This document shows, in pieces, positions 44,887-56,470 of a stretch of 64,000 bases of DNA (position 1 is its first letter; the number at the start of each line of letters is the position of its first letter). The translations under genes and the position numbers were made by a program. Location of the stretch: assembly GCA_951802195.1 (NCBI GenBank), contig OX637636.1:322501-386500 (forward strand). The letters run 5' to 3'. Below the pieces are notes generated by a model. It was not told the origin of the DNA. It ran no database searches and saw nothing but the letters and a program-made list of their open reading frames with translations. Source of the DNA: Tausonia pullulans (taxonomy: Eukaryota > Basidiomycota > Tremellomycetes > Cystofilobasidiales > Mrakiaceae).

Positions 44887-47523
44887 ATGGCCACGATGAA
44901 CCGCCAACAAACAACAACCCCTACTTGGACCGGCGGCTGGGGGTCCTCCTCTCTTGCCCGCACACTCGCCCGCCGGTCGCCCTTCGCTGGTCGGCAGCTC
45001 CCCGGAGGGACCGTCCTCCCTTCGGGGCAGCAGCAGCCCACCAATGCCGCCCCTACGACGACGAGCAACACAGGTGCCGCTGGTGAGCCGCTCATCTCGA
45101 GCGACGGCAAGCGGCAGACACTTTTTGGCCCTCAAATCGGAGGGGAAGAGGACGACGAGGTTGAACAAGAGGTCGCTGCCGCCATGAGGGCTGCTGACGC
45201 GGGTCAGACGCCAAGGGAGACCGTCAGCGTGGAGACCGTCAAGGGCTGGATCGAGAGGAGCAAGAGTAGCGAGGTCGGTCCTTCTTTCTTTCTTCACACT
45301 TCAACTCTCCCTCTGGTTTGGTATCGCGAGAGAGCGAAGGTGAAAGAAAAGCGGTGTATGACGGACCCTGCTGACGTCCGCTCGCTTCATCGGATCCCTT
45401 CCCGCTTCTCCGATCTCGTCTCCCCCATCCACCCACTTCTCGCCTCCTCTACCCTCCTCTTCATCTGCTTGGCTTCATTATACGCCCCTTCCGCTTTCGT
45501 AGAACCCTCACCCGACCACGACTCTCCAATCCCTCGTCAACCTCAAGCGTCCCACACTCGCCCTCGTCCCGCTCGCTTCGACAGTCCCAGACTCATCTCC
45601 CCACACCCTCAAGTTCACCTATGACTCTTCGGCGCCCGCCGTGCAGGTCTCCATCCGGCTGCATCTTCCTCAGCCGACGGAAACCGACCCGCTCGCGACC
45701 GTCTCGGAGCTAGTTTGGGCTGGTCAAGTCCCTGGGGGGTTCGGAAAGCAGTTTGTCCTCCCGGAGCAGGGGACCCTCGACTTTGGGTTCGCCGCCCACG
45801 CTGCCAGCGCCAACGGCCCCAACGCCACCGATGGTGAGGAGCGCGAGTCGCTCGATTCAGAGAAGAAGCGCTCCTCCAATGAGGCTACTTCTGAATCCTC
45901 TGCGACTACTGCTGCGACTACTGCTGCTGCCGATGCTGGAACGACGGGCACAACCCCTGTCCTCGACTCCCGTCCGACTACCAATTCCTTCCACTCCACC
46001 TCGGGATCGTCGGTACCATCGGGCGGAGCTCAGTCTCATCACCATGTGCCTGCGAGGACCCGGCTCGGACGGTTCCTGAGGAGGCACGACAACTCTCCAT
46101 CTTCAAGAGATCTCGAAGCTCAGGTTGGCGGCGGTGTAGCGGGCGACAACGTCGCCATGACTGAGGTCAACGCTGGTACGTTCACTCCCTGCTTCTTTTA
46201 ACCTGATCTAGCCCTAATCGTTATTGTCCCTTCTTAGTCAACAACAAGGAATCCAAAAAATCCATCCGCGTTGTCATCCGCCTTGAGGCTCGCGGACCTC
46301 AGGGTGCGTTCCTGCCTAACCCCAATGTATGCGCTCATCTCATCTCGACGAATGATTTAACCGTTCCTCCCACTATTCCCCGTTCCCCAAGGCGAAGCCC
46401 TCGCCAGCCTTAACGCTCAGCAGACCCATCTTGAGATCTCCAACACCACTCGCCCCGCTCCGGCCGTAACCTCCTCTGGCTCGGGCGACATCGCTGATGC
46501 CTCTGCCCCCGCGGACGACGAGCACCCCCACTCGAGCGAGGACAACTCTGCCGTCGGAGGAGGTATTGTTGTCGTTGATGGCCAGAGGAGCACCTGGGCC
46601 GCCAAGGTTATTCGTCGGGAGGCACTTGTGAGTCTTCTCCCCATTTTTGTTCCTTCACAGACTTTCATCATTGACCTCTCTCTCGCAGATCGGCACCCAC
46701 GTCTTCCACCTCCGCGAGATCTTCGGTCTCACCTCTGCTGCGACTGCCGCTGCGGCCTCTGCCACTCCTGCATCGGCGACCTACCCTCCCCAGCCCGAGG
46801 ACGATCCCTACGCCTCCACTCCGAACGAGTGTATTGTCTGCCTTGTCTCCCCCCGGGACGTCGTCCTCCTCCCCTGCAGGCATCTCGTCGTCTGCAAGGA
46901 ATGCGCGGTCGGGATGGTTGAGTTTGGCGCTGGCGGCAAAGTCTCGAGGAGGGAGGACGGCGCCGACCTCAATACATCGGAGGCTAATACTGGTGGAGAG
47001 GGTGGTGCCGAGGCCGGAGTGGTACCAGTCCCTGCTCCTGCGGCGCCTGCCGCGACGACGGGCAGGACTCGCAAGAAGAAGGCCAAGGGGTGGTTCTGCC
47101 CTGTTTGCAGGCAGCGTGCGTCTTCCCCTTTCCCTTCTCACCCTTGACAGCAAATTGATCACTTTCACCTCCTCCGCAGCTTATACCTCCATGCTCCGCA
47201 TTGCTCTCCCCACGACCAAGCCCGGCGTTCTTTCGCACGATGACGATCATCTGGACCACGCGCTCACGACCCTTTCCCTTTCGGACGACAAGGCGTCCCA
47301 ACCGGAGCACATCCACGACGCCCATGAGGTCCCTGCCCGCCCTGCGAGCCCGACGCCGACGCTTCCGGGCCGGGCGGAGAGCGTACTTTACCCTGATGAC
47401 GTCGAGCAGGAGCAGGAGCTGGAACAAGAGAGGGAACAAGAGAGGCCGCAATTTGTGCTGGGGCCGGAGGAGACGGAGGAGGTTGATGAAGAGAGGAGGA
47501 GAAGGGTCGAGGCGAGCGTCTGA
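44887..47523 (+). CDS. MGRN1/RNF157/LOG2-like RING-finger E3 ubiquitin ligase
   Basis: Ubiquitin ligase of the Mahogunin family, about 680 aa. The N-terminal part (TLQSLVNLKRPTLALVPLAS, LKFTYDSSAPAVQVSIRLH, LPEQGTLDFGF, then KSIRVVIRLEARG) matches the family's DAR2-like substrate region. It is interrupted by Ser/Thr/Ala-rich and acidic disordered segments (e.g. DADA/SED-rich at about 46,480-46,560). The RING begins NECIVCLVSPRDVVLLPCRH and VVCKECA at about 46,826-46,906 and closes GWFCPVCRQPYTSMLRI after an intron near 47,117. About 60 residues of low complexity are inserted between the two halves. The tail is acidic and Glu/Gln-rich with a coiled-coil look. Relatives act in endosomal sorting and turnover of membrane proteins. 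Neighbours give no further clue. Confidence 0.88.
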
Positions 47524-49338
47524 GCGCGAGGGTGTGAGGTGATCTTTTTTTTTTTTTCATTTGGTTCTATTTTGTTGTGTTCTCTTATTCTGTTTTTTAC
47601 TTTCCTTCTTTGCGCTTTCTCTCACATGTACTCTCTCTTCCTCTTTTCTTTCGCGCGTGAGCATGGACAGTCAGTCAATCTCTTTGTTTGCCTTCTGCCA
47701 CTGCCTCGCTTGTCGTTCGCTACCGTAGCAAACCTCTAGTGATTTTCCCTTTCTCGAATTATGATGCTTGACGGGATGTTTGCCAGCTTTGCTGATGAGT
47801 CGGCCAGGGAGCGGACTAGGATGAAGGACTGAGAAGAACGGCGGACCGATCCCCGCCCCTCGCTTAGACGCTCAAGATTTCGCGGGTGGGTCGATCAGCC
47901 GACCTCGCAGGGATTGAGACAAGAGAACCTAAGTACCCAATACCCAAGTTGAGAGATACTGACTCAAGCCCGCCAAGAATATGTACGTTGATCGGATCAC
48001 AGGATGTGGAAAGGAGGGTAGAGTTCTGAAGCTCCGAGCGACCTCGATCTGGGCCTGCTTGCATAAGACGGTTCATGAATCATGCAATCCCTGGCTCTCA
48101 CAGCATCCATCATTTCAATTCAATTCAGCAGGAAGCAGAAAGCCTCGGGTCGAGCGTTGCCAAGCCATGAGACATGAGAGTTACGGCGAAAGATCAGGGT
48201 TAGCTAGCGACTGGAGTGAAACTCTGGAGGTTAACCTTAGGTCTTGGCATTTTGATATACCTCCTCTGTCCATCTCGTCTTCAACAGCGATATGGTTCGC
48301 AGTATGGATAAACCGCTGGCTCGATCTGGAAATTCACAGGTGAAACGGGCCGTATCTACATTGAACGAAGTCAAACTTCCACGGAAGAGCGATTCAAAGG
48401 GAGCTAGCTAGCTGGGAAGCAAGCCTCTGCCAGACAAGCCTGCACGCCTTTCAGACTCGCACTCCCAGTCATCTGGTCCAGTTTCGGCTTAGACTTCAGT
48501 GGGCCCAGCTATCTTGAACGCACGAGGAGCCAGAGAGGCTTTGGCCTTTGGAATCTGGACGGACGAGACATCTCCGGGAAATTCCGAGAGTGTCGACGGC
48601 AGCGAGGTAGGCCCCCTGGTGATCTCTTGATTTAACTCTCCAGTCTCCTGGGTGCTGGAACATGGGCCAGAACCACTCTCTGCCTGGTGCAACAGAGACA
48701 AGCATCAGGATCAGGATATGCCCTTGACAAGAGATCCCTGTGCTATGTGTTAGCGCGAAAGCAAGCCCACGTCTCTAAGATTGAGGCATACTTTTTGTAC
48801 GATTACGATTCTCACTCTATCTTTCCCTAGAAGGTGGCATGAAAAAGTGTTCGAGATGGTCGAAACCATAAAACCGGTCCACAGGGAGGTGATCGATCAT
48901 CTGCGCGAGCGCGGAGAAGGAAAGATCGAGTCGAGGCCCAGAGATCATCAGAGGCAGAGGTGGCCGAATCCCTAACTCTGGGTGAGCAAGTAGCCAGCGC
49001 ACTCTGCGCATCGAGCCGGCGGCGGTGGCCGGAGTGAAACCACTGGCAACCTTACCCCGTTGGATTGGGCCAAATGCTACTTTGTCTGTCTCACTCCAGA
49101 GCCCAGGATCTCGGTCATCAGACGACAGGTGCCGATTCCTGACCTGTCCAAGCATGGATGAGACAGTCGCTCTTATGCACTGCCATCTTGCTTCCCCGCT
49201 TACAACCCCGTCAACTTTTCTCTGAACCTCCATCCGATCCCCTGAACATCCTCTCATCCACCACCCACCTCCACCACCTTTCGACGATAGCCCTCTCTAC
49301 TCCAAATCTCGGCCTCTCGCAGCGACGACAGCCGCGGC
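47524..49338. other. 1.8 kb intergenic region, RING ligase to secreted protein B
   Basis: Starts with T-rich 3' flanking DNA (T-run at about 47,544-47,558). From about 47,750 to 48,850 I see only short, unconvincing frames on either strand. The last 200 bp are C/T-rich leader for the secreted protein. No RNA gene is recognised. Confidence 0.4.
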
Positions 49339-50488
49339 ATGCGCGCTCATGCAGTACCAAGATTCTATCAGCACCTTACGCTCCAGCTCGCCTTCCTTTG
49401 CATCCTCCTCCTCTCCCACACACCACACGTCTCCGCCAAAACAAGCGGGGACGTGGCGTGGATCCAGCCGTCAAAAACGAGAGGGCTCCTCAAGCGAGTA
49501 GTGCCCGTCCTCGGAACGGGCCAGCTTTGTGTGCGCCTTTCGAAGTCTCCGGCGAGAATCTCTCTCCAGTGCTGACGTCGTAAATCATGATCAATCATGC
49601 TGCAAATTAGGCCACCACGGTAGTGGCGGCGAAGTTGACCATCGTTCTCACCCCGCAACTGCTTCTGGTGCCGGCAATCACGTTTCCCATCGACACATCC
49701 GTCACAACGTGCCTCTGCGCCGTCAGTACTGGTGGTTCCGACTTCAAGCTCAAGCTTGTAGAAGGATACTAATCTGCTGCCATGCTCACTGTGGATCTTG
49801 CAGACGTCGGTTAGTGGCGTCGAGAGCCTCACCAGTGACTCATTGACGACGTTGGACAACGCCGTCACCGCAAGGTTCAACTCTCTCTTGACCAATGTGA
49901 TATTCTTCAACACAGCGGCCAGAGACAACGGTGAGCCTCGCTCTCTCATGAAATGCTCGCTCAACTGTGAGACTCAGACAAAAGTCTGATCCTTCTCTGA
50001 AGCGCTGGCCGACACAAAGATCGCCTTCCGGGCCGCCGCTCTCCCAGCCTTGAAGGCCAAGCTTTCAACGACAGACTGCCCGGTGATCCTGCAGTCGACG
50101 ACCATCACTCGGTTGTCGACGTGCGTTAACACCTGCGCCTTCAGTGAGCGCCGCCCATGACTTGGCCGTCAGCGCCCGTCAGTACTGACGCCTGTTTATT
50201 CTAGAGTGCAATGATCCGACGCTCGTCCCGAGCCGAAACAACGACGCCTGCGTCTTGTCCGTCTCGGGACAGCCTATCAGCAAGCGAAAGGCGTATAAGG
50301 GTCAGGCTGGTGGGTCCCGATCGCTGGCGACATGCCGTCCTCTTGGAGTAGCCAGCTGACACGACACGATCTTTCGTACTGTCTTGCCTACAGCCTGGCT
50401 TAGAACGCGGAACTACAAGCCCAAACAGCCGAAACAAAAGAAGTTGCGACCGTATGAGCCTATATCAGACCCTATCTCAGTATTATAG
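49339..50488 (+). CDS. Secreted eight-cysteine protein (paralogue B)
   Basis: Exons 49339-49530, 49611-49721, 49804-49930, 50003-50143, 50205-50309 and 50394-50488 give 256 aa, all phases consistent. The signal peptide is LQLAFLCILLLSHTPHVSA after a basic start; the propeptide ends at a KR site (RGLLKR). The mature part has eight cysteines (GQLC, TTCLC, TTDC, CVNTCAFKC, DACVL) in the same order as the protein at 32979-33979. Similarity extends to STCxNTCxFxC and to a C-terminal W..RN motif in a basic tail. Four introns fall at equivalent positions and phases, including the phase-1 intron just before the seventh cysteine. This copy has one extra intron near the 3' end and a longer Lys/Pro tail. 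Function unknown; probably extracellular. Confidence 0.82.
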
Positions 50489-50652
50489 CATTTCCCATAG
50501 ATGTATTTGCTTAGACCGAGAAGAAAGAGCAGACAAAGAGACGGAAGGACAGTAGGAACAGAGCGCGCGGGTCTCGCCGTCGCTTTCCGAGAGTGTCTCG
50601 GTCAACCTCCACCCTCTAACCAGCACACGACCACACCACCCATACCGACGCA

Positions 50653-51765
50653 ATGTTTTCAGCAGCTGCTTCTGCTTCCTCCTGGCTTCCTTCTCGTTCG
50701 TTTCGCTATTGAACGGTTCTTGAGCATCTAGACGCGACCTCTGACACGGCTCCAACTACCTGTCATCCCATTCGCCCGGCCTTCTCTCCTGCGGCCTGCC
50801 TCGCATGCAGTGCCATCGTATCTTGGCGGGGGTCCATCCTCCTCTGTCGCTCCCAAAACCAAAGAGACCTTCGAAGAGGAGGAGGATGACGACCTGCCTC
50901 CCTCATTCCCTCTCCTAGACTCGGCCCAACGTTCCTCAGCCCGGCCCTCCTCATCCAACCTCGCTCCTCCTGCCTCCTCTTCAGCAGGTCTCATGCCCCC
51001 ACCAAGCTTCACCATTACTGCTCCTCCCCTCCGGTCCATCGAAGACCTCGATGATGATGACACCGAAATTCCGCGGAAGACGGCTGTTTCGAAGAAGAGC
51101 CTCCAGGAGCCGACCAAGACCGAGCGCGTAATCAAGAGCCGGGAGAAGGTCGCACTTGCGCCGGGTCACTCGGCTTTGGATTGGGCGAGGATCAAGGGCT
51201 CGGGCCAATATGAGGGCAAGAGCTTGAAAGTGCGTCAAGTATGGACTGAGCGTCTCGCGTCGCGTCGCGTCGAGGAAGGAATGGTGGTGGGGGGTACATG
51301 TGCATGGAATCACGCGAGTGTTACCCTCACACGACCCAGCTTTCGTTTATCGCAACGGCGTGGCATCTGGAGCATCATTGCATATCTCTTGCTGATCATC
51401 TATTCTCTCAACTCGTTTGCCAGGGCTCGATTGAGTCCTTCCCCCTGAGGGTCACTCCGTCGGAGCTCAAGCGCCACAACGGCCGTAACGGCGTTGACGC
51501 CTGGTCTTCCTTCAACGGTAAGGTATACAACATCACGCCTTACCGCAATTTCCATCCGGGTGGCGAGAAGGAGCTCATGCGGACGGCCGGCCGAGACGGG
51601 ACGAAGCTGTTCAGTGAGTGGCCATGTGAGAAACTCCGACCGTGTGTGCAAGTCTGATAAGTATATTCTGCCTCATTCTCGCTTGCATTAGTGGCGACGC
51701 ATGCCTGGGTCAACATCGACATGATGATGGACTCCTGCCTGGTAGGGATTATGGTCAGCGAGTAG
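50653..51765 (+). CDS. Cytochrome b5-fold heme-binding protein (IRC21-like)
   Basis: Exons 50653-50695, 50811-51229, 51424-51613 and 51692-51765 give 241 aa. The start is set by a small first exon (MFSAAASASSWLPS) spliced to LPSYLGGG; no ATG precedes the second exon in its frame. About 110 disordered, acidic/Ser/Pro residues lead to a cytochrome b5 domain: RVTPSELKRHNGRNGVDAW, SSFNGKVYNITPYRNFHPGG (heme-ligand His of the HPGG motif), ELMRTAGRDGTKLF, and MATHAWVNIDMMMDSCLVG, whose His is the second heme ligand. This arrangement resembles yeast Irc21 and relatives rather than membrane cytochrome b5, as there is no membrane anchor. The redox partner is unknown. It lies 165 bp after secreted protein B. 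Confidence 0.85.
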
Positions 51766-52246
51766 AGCCCGCAGATCTGCGGCAGACCGAGTCGAATGGG
51801 GTCGATATAGATATAATAGATGGCCGCCAGATCAGCGTCGCCACTGTCGGCTACCCTGATTGCACGCTTAGTCCGCTCTCCTTTTCTCGCGAAAAAGCAG
51901 TATCTCCGCGCGAGAAAGCGCTCGGATGACGGGCAAGAGGTTCGGGAGCGCCCAGTCCGTGGGGATGACGGACACGGATGAAGCCGAGAAAGAAAGCGAA
52001 TATATCGAATATTACTAGTATTTCTTGCCTCCTTCCTTTCTCTCGTCTTACAACCACCATCAGCACTTCTCTCATACACCTGCCCTTCTCAGGCCTGGCT
52101 CATAGAGGCCCTCCAATCTAGCAGGCTACCTCTGTTGTCGAGGCTCGCCGCTGCCCTCCCCCCCTCCCGGCCCGCACGGCGAGTTGTCGCGTGCGAGGCT
52201 CATCGTCCTAGTTAACCAGCCGACGCTGCAGACTCGTCGTCTCGTC
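51766..52246. other. Spacer upstream of the AT-hook gene
   Basis: 481 bp with the cytochrome b5 gene's 3' end and a pyrimidine-rich leader (52,020-52,200). Nothing specific is recognised. Confidence 0.4.
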
Positions 52247-54856
52247 ATGTCCGGTGAGTGCTTCAAATACATTACTTGAACCGACTTGGTCTGATCTCAT
52301 CTACGGCACGCAGACCCGATCCTTTCCCTTCTCCTCGCTGCCAACTCGACGTCCTCATCCTCGTCCCCATCGGCCTCCGCCGCCCCGGGCCCCTCTGCTG
52401 CTCCTCCTACCGCCTCTCGCTTCCCTCCACCTGTCACCCGCGAGCAGCCCACGCCTGAGCCGGGGTACAAGGCGAACGGTCGCCCGCTGGGCCCGCTGAA
52501 GCGGCCGCCTGGTCGACCGAAGGGCTCCCGCAACAAGGGCAAGAGCGACGAGCCTGTCGTGAAGCGGCCTCGAGGCCGACCAAAGAAGGTCCGTCCGCGT
52601 TATAGCAGAGTGCACGTCCGAGGCTGACTGTGCATGCATGTCCTCGCTGTTCAGATCCGATCAGAGGAGGAGACGCGGTTGATTGAGCAGCGTGAGCGAG
52701 ACAGGGCTGCAGGGCTCATCAAGCGGGGTCGCCCGCCTAAGAAGAAGCCCGAGGTCGTCGTCGGGCAGCCTCGTGAGCCAGCGCTGCCGGCGCCAGGGTC
52801 TTCCTCCCCAAAGACAACTCCAGAATTAATCAAGCGGTCCGTTAGGGAGGCAGACCAAGCTCCCCGCAAGCGGCAGAAGACGGACAGCGTGTCGGTGAGT
52901 TGCCTCGTCCCTTCAGCGTGTCTGCCTTCTCGCGTCGCTTACACAAGCGTGCCTCTTCTGTATCAGACCTCTGTGCTGTCATCCTCTTCGACAAGCTCGA
53001 GACAGTCCGAGATCTCTCCATTGTTTAACATTGACTCGTTTATCAGCGTCCCATCGTCTTCGTCGTCCATCAACGTTCGTTCCTCTCGAATCTTAAAGCT
53101 TCACTCAACTCCGCTTACCCTGCCTGCCCTCTTCCTTCAGCACGCCCTCGAGCATCAGCGCCTCTGTTCTCCCCTCGACCCATCCTCCACGACACCCAAC
53201 TTACTACGCGAGATCCAAGAGTTCCATCAACGTCGGACGGCCGAGGAGCTATTGCGCCTCCACGACTCGGAGCCATCACGCCAAACACAAGTGAGCCTAT
53301 TTCCTGTTCGCTCAGTCTCAACTTCTGACAGCGTATTGTGTCGCGATCTCTTCAGTCTGCCGTCGAGGTCCCTCTCCAGCAGTCAAACGCACCACAGACA
53401 CTGCTGCCGACCTTGACGCCCTTCACCGCGGACACCGTCTTCGAACCGTTCTCGCCACTCTCGCTCAATTTCGACTTTGCAAGCCTCTTTAGGGATATCG
53501 AGTCGCTACCTGCTCTGAAGTCGTCGAACGGTAACGCGATCCGACGATCGGGCTCGGCACTGGGTCGAAAGCGGCCGGAGCTGAAACCGACGAGTGGGGG
53601 AGCAGCTGAGGTTTGTCTCAGCTTCTTCCTTTTTCTATCTGCAAGAGACTCACGGAACTCTCGCTCGCCTCGGCCTCAGACGGTCTCGAATCCTCCTCTC
53701 CCAACGGAGTTCTTCGATTACTCGAGCCTGCTCCGCGAGATCGAAGCCTATCCGCAGACGAGGCGACCTCGCGAGGATCACCCCCCTCCTCCCGTGCAAA
53801 CGACGGTCGACACAGCGCTCCTCATGCAGTCAGGTAACGATCCATCATCACCGACGATGACCTCGTTCGATACTACTTGGATTTCACCGGCCCCCGACGG
53901 TAGGCAGCAGCGGCAAAGCGACAACGCCCACCAGCACCAGGATGCCGCGACGGCGGCACTGTTCCCGCCCGATTTCGATATCAACCAGCTCCTTCGGGAG
54001 ATCGAAGAGTACCCCATTCGCAAGCACGGCCAATCGGGACCATCATCATCCTCTGGCGAGACTGTGCAGAACCATCCCAAGTCTTTCGTCAGTCAACCTC
54101 TCTCTTCTTGTGAATGCCGGGGGCTCAGTCGTTGCTTCTTCTATGCAGATGACCGAGCACCTCGATTACTCACGGCCGCACTTCACGCCGGACGCCATCG
54201 CCTCCTTCGTCGACCTGCCCGCGCTGCTCCGCGAGATACAAGAGGCCGGTCGACGCTCGCCGCACCCTCCAGAGCTGAGACGCATTTTCAGCGAGGAGGA
54301 GGGCTGGTTGGCACTTCATCACGAAGAGGCCGGTATAATGTCATCCTCCACCGGCGAGCAGTGGCTCAATGAGGGGGCGTTCGCAACGAGGGTGGCGGAT
54401 CATGGCCAAGTTCAGTCGACAAACGAAGTGCATTCCTTGTTGCTCAGCTCTGTCCGACCGGGATGGCTAATTGACCCAAACTCGCGTGCTCCTTACCAGA
54501 CCGCCTCCCATACCACATCCACCTTATCCTCTCCCCCCGCCCCCTCAGTTCCAATTCCCTCGTCTTCTCCTTCTTGCGACCCGCCGAGCCCAATTCTCCT
54601 TCTGCTACCCACTGCCGTCACCACACCAGCCCCATTACATCTTCCCACCACTTCTCCCACCCACCTCTCCTCCAGCCCTCATCGACCTCGTACGCCCTTC
54701 GAATCAGCGTCGTCGTCATCGACGATAGCGGCCGCCGTCAACCTTGACCAGTTCGCCTTCGACATGCAGACGTTCCTGAGGGAGATCCAGTCCCGCAGAC
54801 GGTGGGACGCCGATGGCGACGGGGACTTGGGTGCTGGCGGCGGGGGATGGTGCTGA
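52247..54856 (+). CDS. AT-hook protein with six LLREIE-type repeats
   Basis: Exons 52247-52253, 52314-52588, 52655-52894, 52967-53074, 53141-53290, 53356-53610, 53680-54087, 54149-54409 and 54500-54856 sum to 687 codons (686 aa). Exon 1 codes only ATGTCCG. Three AT-hook cores lie in the first ~130 residues (RPPGRPKGSRNKGK, KRPRGRPKK, KRGRPPKKK), implying minor-groove DNA binding in the nucleus. The rest is Ser/Pro-rich with six copies of a motif [FDV]D[FYILM]xx[LF][LF]R[ED]I[EQ]: LLREIQEFH, FASLFRDIESLP, YSSLLREIEAYP, INQLLREIEEYP, LPALLREIQEAG and MQTFLREIQSRR. They are spread over five exons and every intron after the first is phase 0. I do not know this repeat. A role as docking peptides for a partner is inference. 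Confidence 0.82.
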
Positions 54857-55493
54857 GCTTGGACAAGTTGGTTCCCTCAATGATTTCTCGTCCTTCTCTT
54901 CTCTTTTTGTAGCCTACCGCATTTCCCATAATTGTACTCACACCCATCCCTCTTGCATTTTTCTGGACATTCTCATTGAACGCGGCCGATCACTCACGAC
55001 AATTTTGGACCCTATTTTGCCAGTCACGGCTCATTTGTGATTTGCACTGTTTCAAGGCATGACGATTGCTCATCACTCGATGCAATCATTTTTATTTGGG
55101 TGTGGCGGCGCATGAGGATCGAAGAGTGATCGAGGTCCAACGCGTTCACGGCCCGAAGAACCTCGACACCCAAGCTAGCCCGCCATGTCTAACTGAAGTC
55201 ACACTTCGACCCATCTTCTTCGCTCTTCTTTACCCACATACCGACAGTCCTATATCTTTCAACAATTCAAGATATTCCTCTGTCAGTTCACTGACCTCTG
55301 TTGGCTCTCGAGTGAGCAAGAGTGATTGTTTTGAAAACTCATCATCTCTATATTATCCTCTAGACTGCCCAGCTTCACAAGTCTTTTCATATTCGCCCTG
55401 TTCGTTCATTTGTTATGTACCGATCTCGCTGGTATCTGAAGTTTGAATACATAAATCTCCAGGCTCGTCCGCAGACAGCACTCTACCTTCTTC
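54857..55493. other. Spacer between AT-hook gene and two-span membrane protein gene
   Basis: 637 bp, AT-richer than the flanking exons. An open frame at 55066-55446 (+) has no similarity I recognise and is not annotated. Confidence 0.4.
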
Positions 55494-56470
55494 ATGGATG
55501 ACGAGCCGCTGCCGTTCAAGCCAGCAGACAGCGGAAGTAGCGAGCTACTCAACTCAGCAGTACCACGGAAGGCCCGGAGAAAGCGATATCGCCTTAATAC
55601 GCCGCTTGCGGAGAGAAGAAGTACTGGAGAAAGAGGCGAAGGGATGATATCTCATCAGCACCGATCCAAGTCGTGCAGCCAAGGCTAGGCGGGTCGTCGT
55701 CAGTGCGTTTGTGGGCTTGCTCTTGGCGACGTGAGTCCATCGCTTGCCTGAGATCACTTCCTCCCTTTACTGACTGGCTTTCATCATATTCAAGCGTGAT
55801 CATGTCCCTCCTCGACATCTCTCGCCTAGCTGTCTCCCACCGATGCATCGGTCTCCTCGCGTTCGTTCTCGTTCCCCTACTTCTCGCCGTCGGAACCCTC
55901 GTCTTCAGCCAACTCAGGCTGCACAACACGGGATTCGTTGTACTGTTCATGCTGTACTTGGCTGCATGGCCGTCGGCGTTGGCGTCAAGACGCACGCACT
56001 CAGGAGGTTAGACAGTAGAAACATCGCTGAGCTGTCCGCAGTTTTGGACCAAGAAGCGTGCATGTGACTGAGCACCTCTGCTCTCGAACAGTTAAGACGT
56101 CCGGTCAGCAAACGAGCTACAAGCCAGTGAAGGAACTCAACGACCAAACCGTGCGTGTTGGGGCTCCTTGTCTTCTTTTGATCCCTTCGAACAAACCCTG
56201 ATTATCTCCCTGCACCGCTACAGCTCGACGACACGGTCATCGCAGCTCTTGATACCGTCCTTGTATCCCTTGAGCTCAAACTCGCGGCCCTCCATTGCCG
56301 GTAGAGTCACGACGTCTCCTTTCGATCCTTGGCACCACCTCGGATCGCTTGTCTCAAGTTCCTTTGTTGTTGTATCGGTCTCCCTGTTGGTTGTTATGCG
56401 ACGCAGCGAAACAAACGGATCCTTGCCAGGCTCTTTCAAGAGAGCAAGTGATAGCTCCGCTGATGCGTGA
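55494..56470 (+). CDS. Hypothetical two-span membrane protein
   Basis: Exons 55494-55620, 55679-55730, 55795-56006, 56092-56150, 56224-56300 and 56407-56470 give 196 aa; every junction keeps phase. A polar, basic N-terminus (PRKARRKRYRLNT) leads to two or three hydrophobic segments: VVVSAFVGLLLATVIMSLL, CIGLLAFVLVPLLLAVGTLV and FVVLFMLYLAAW. A polar tail follows, with an amphipathic stretch LDDTVIAALDTVLVSLELKL. Basic residues before the first span favour a cytosolic N-terminus. I do not recognise the family and no neighbour suggests a role. The last exon is the least certain part. Confidence 0.6.
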
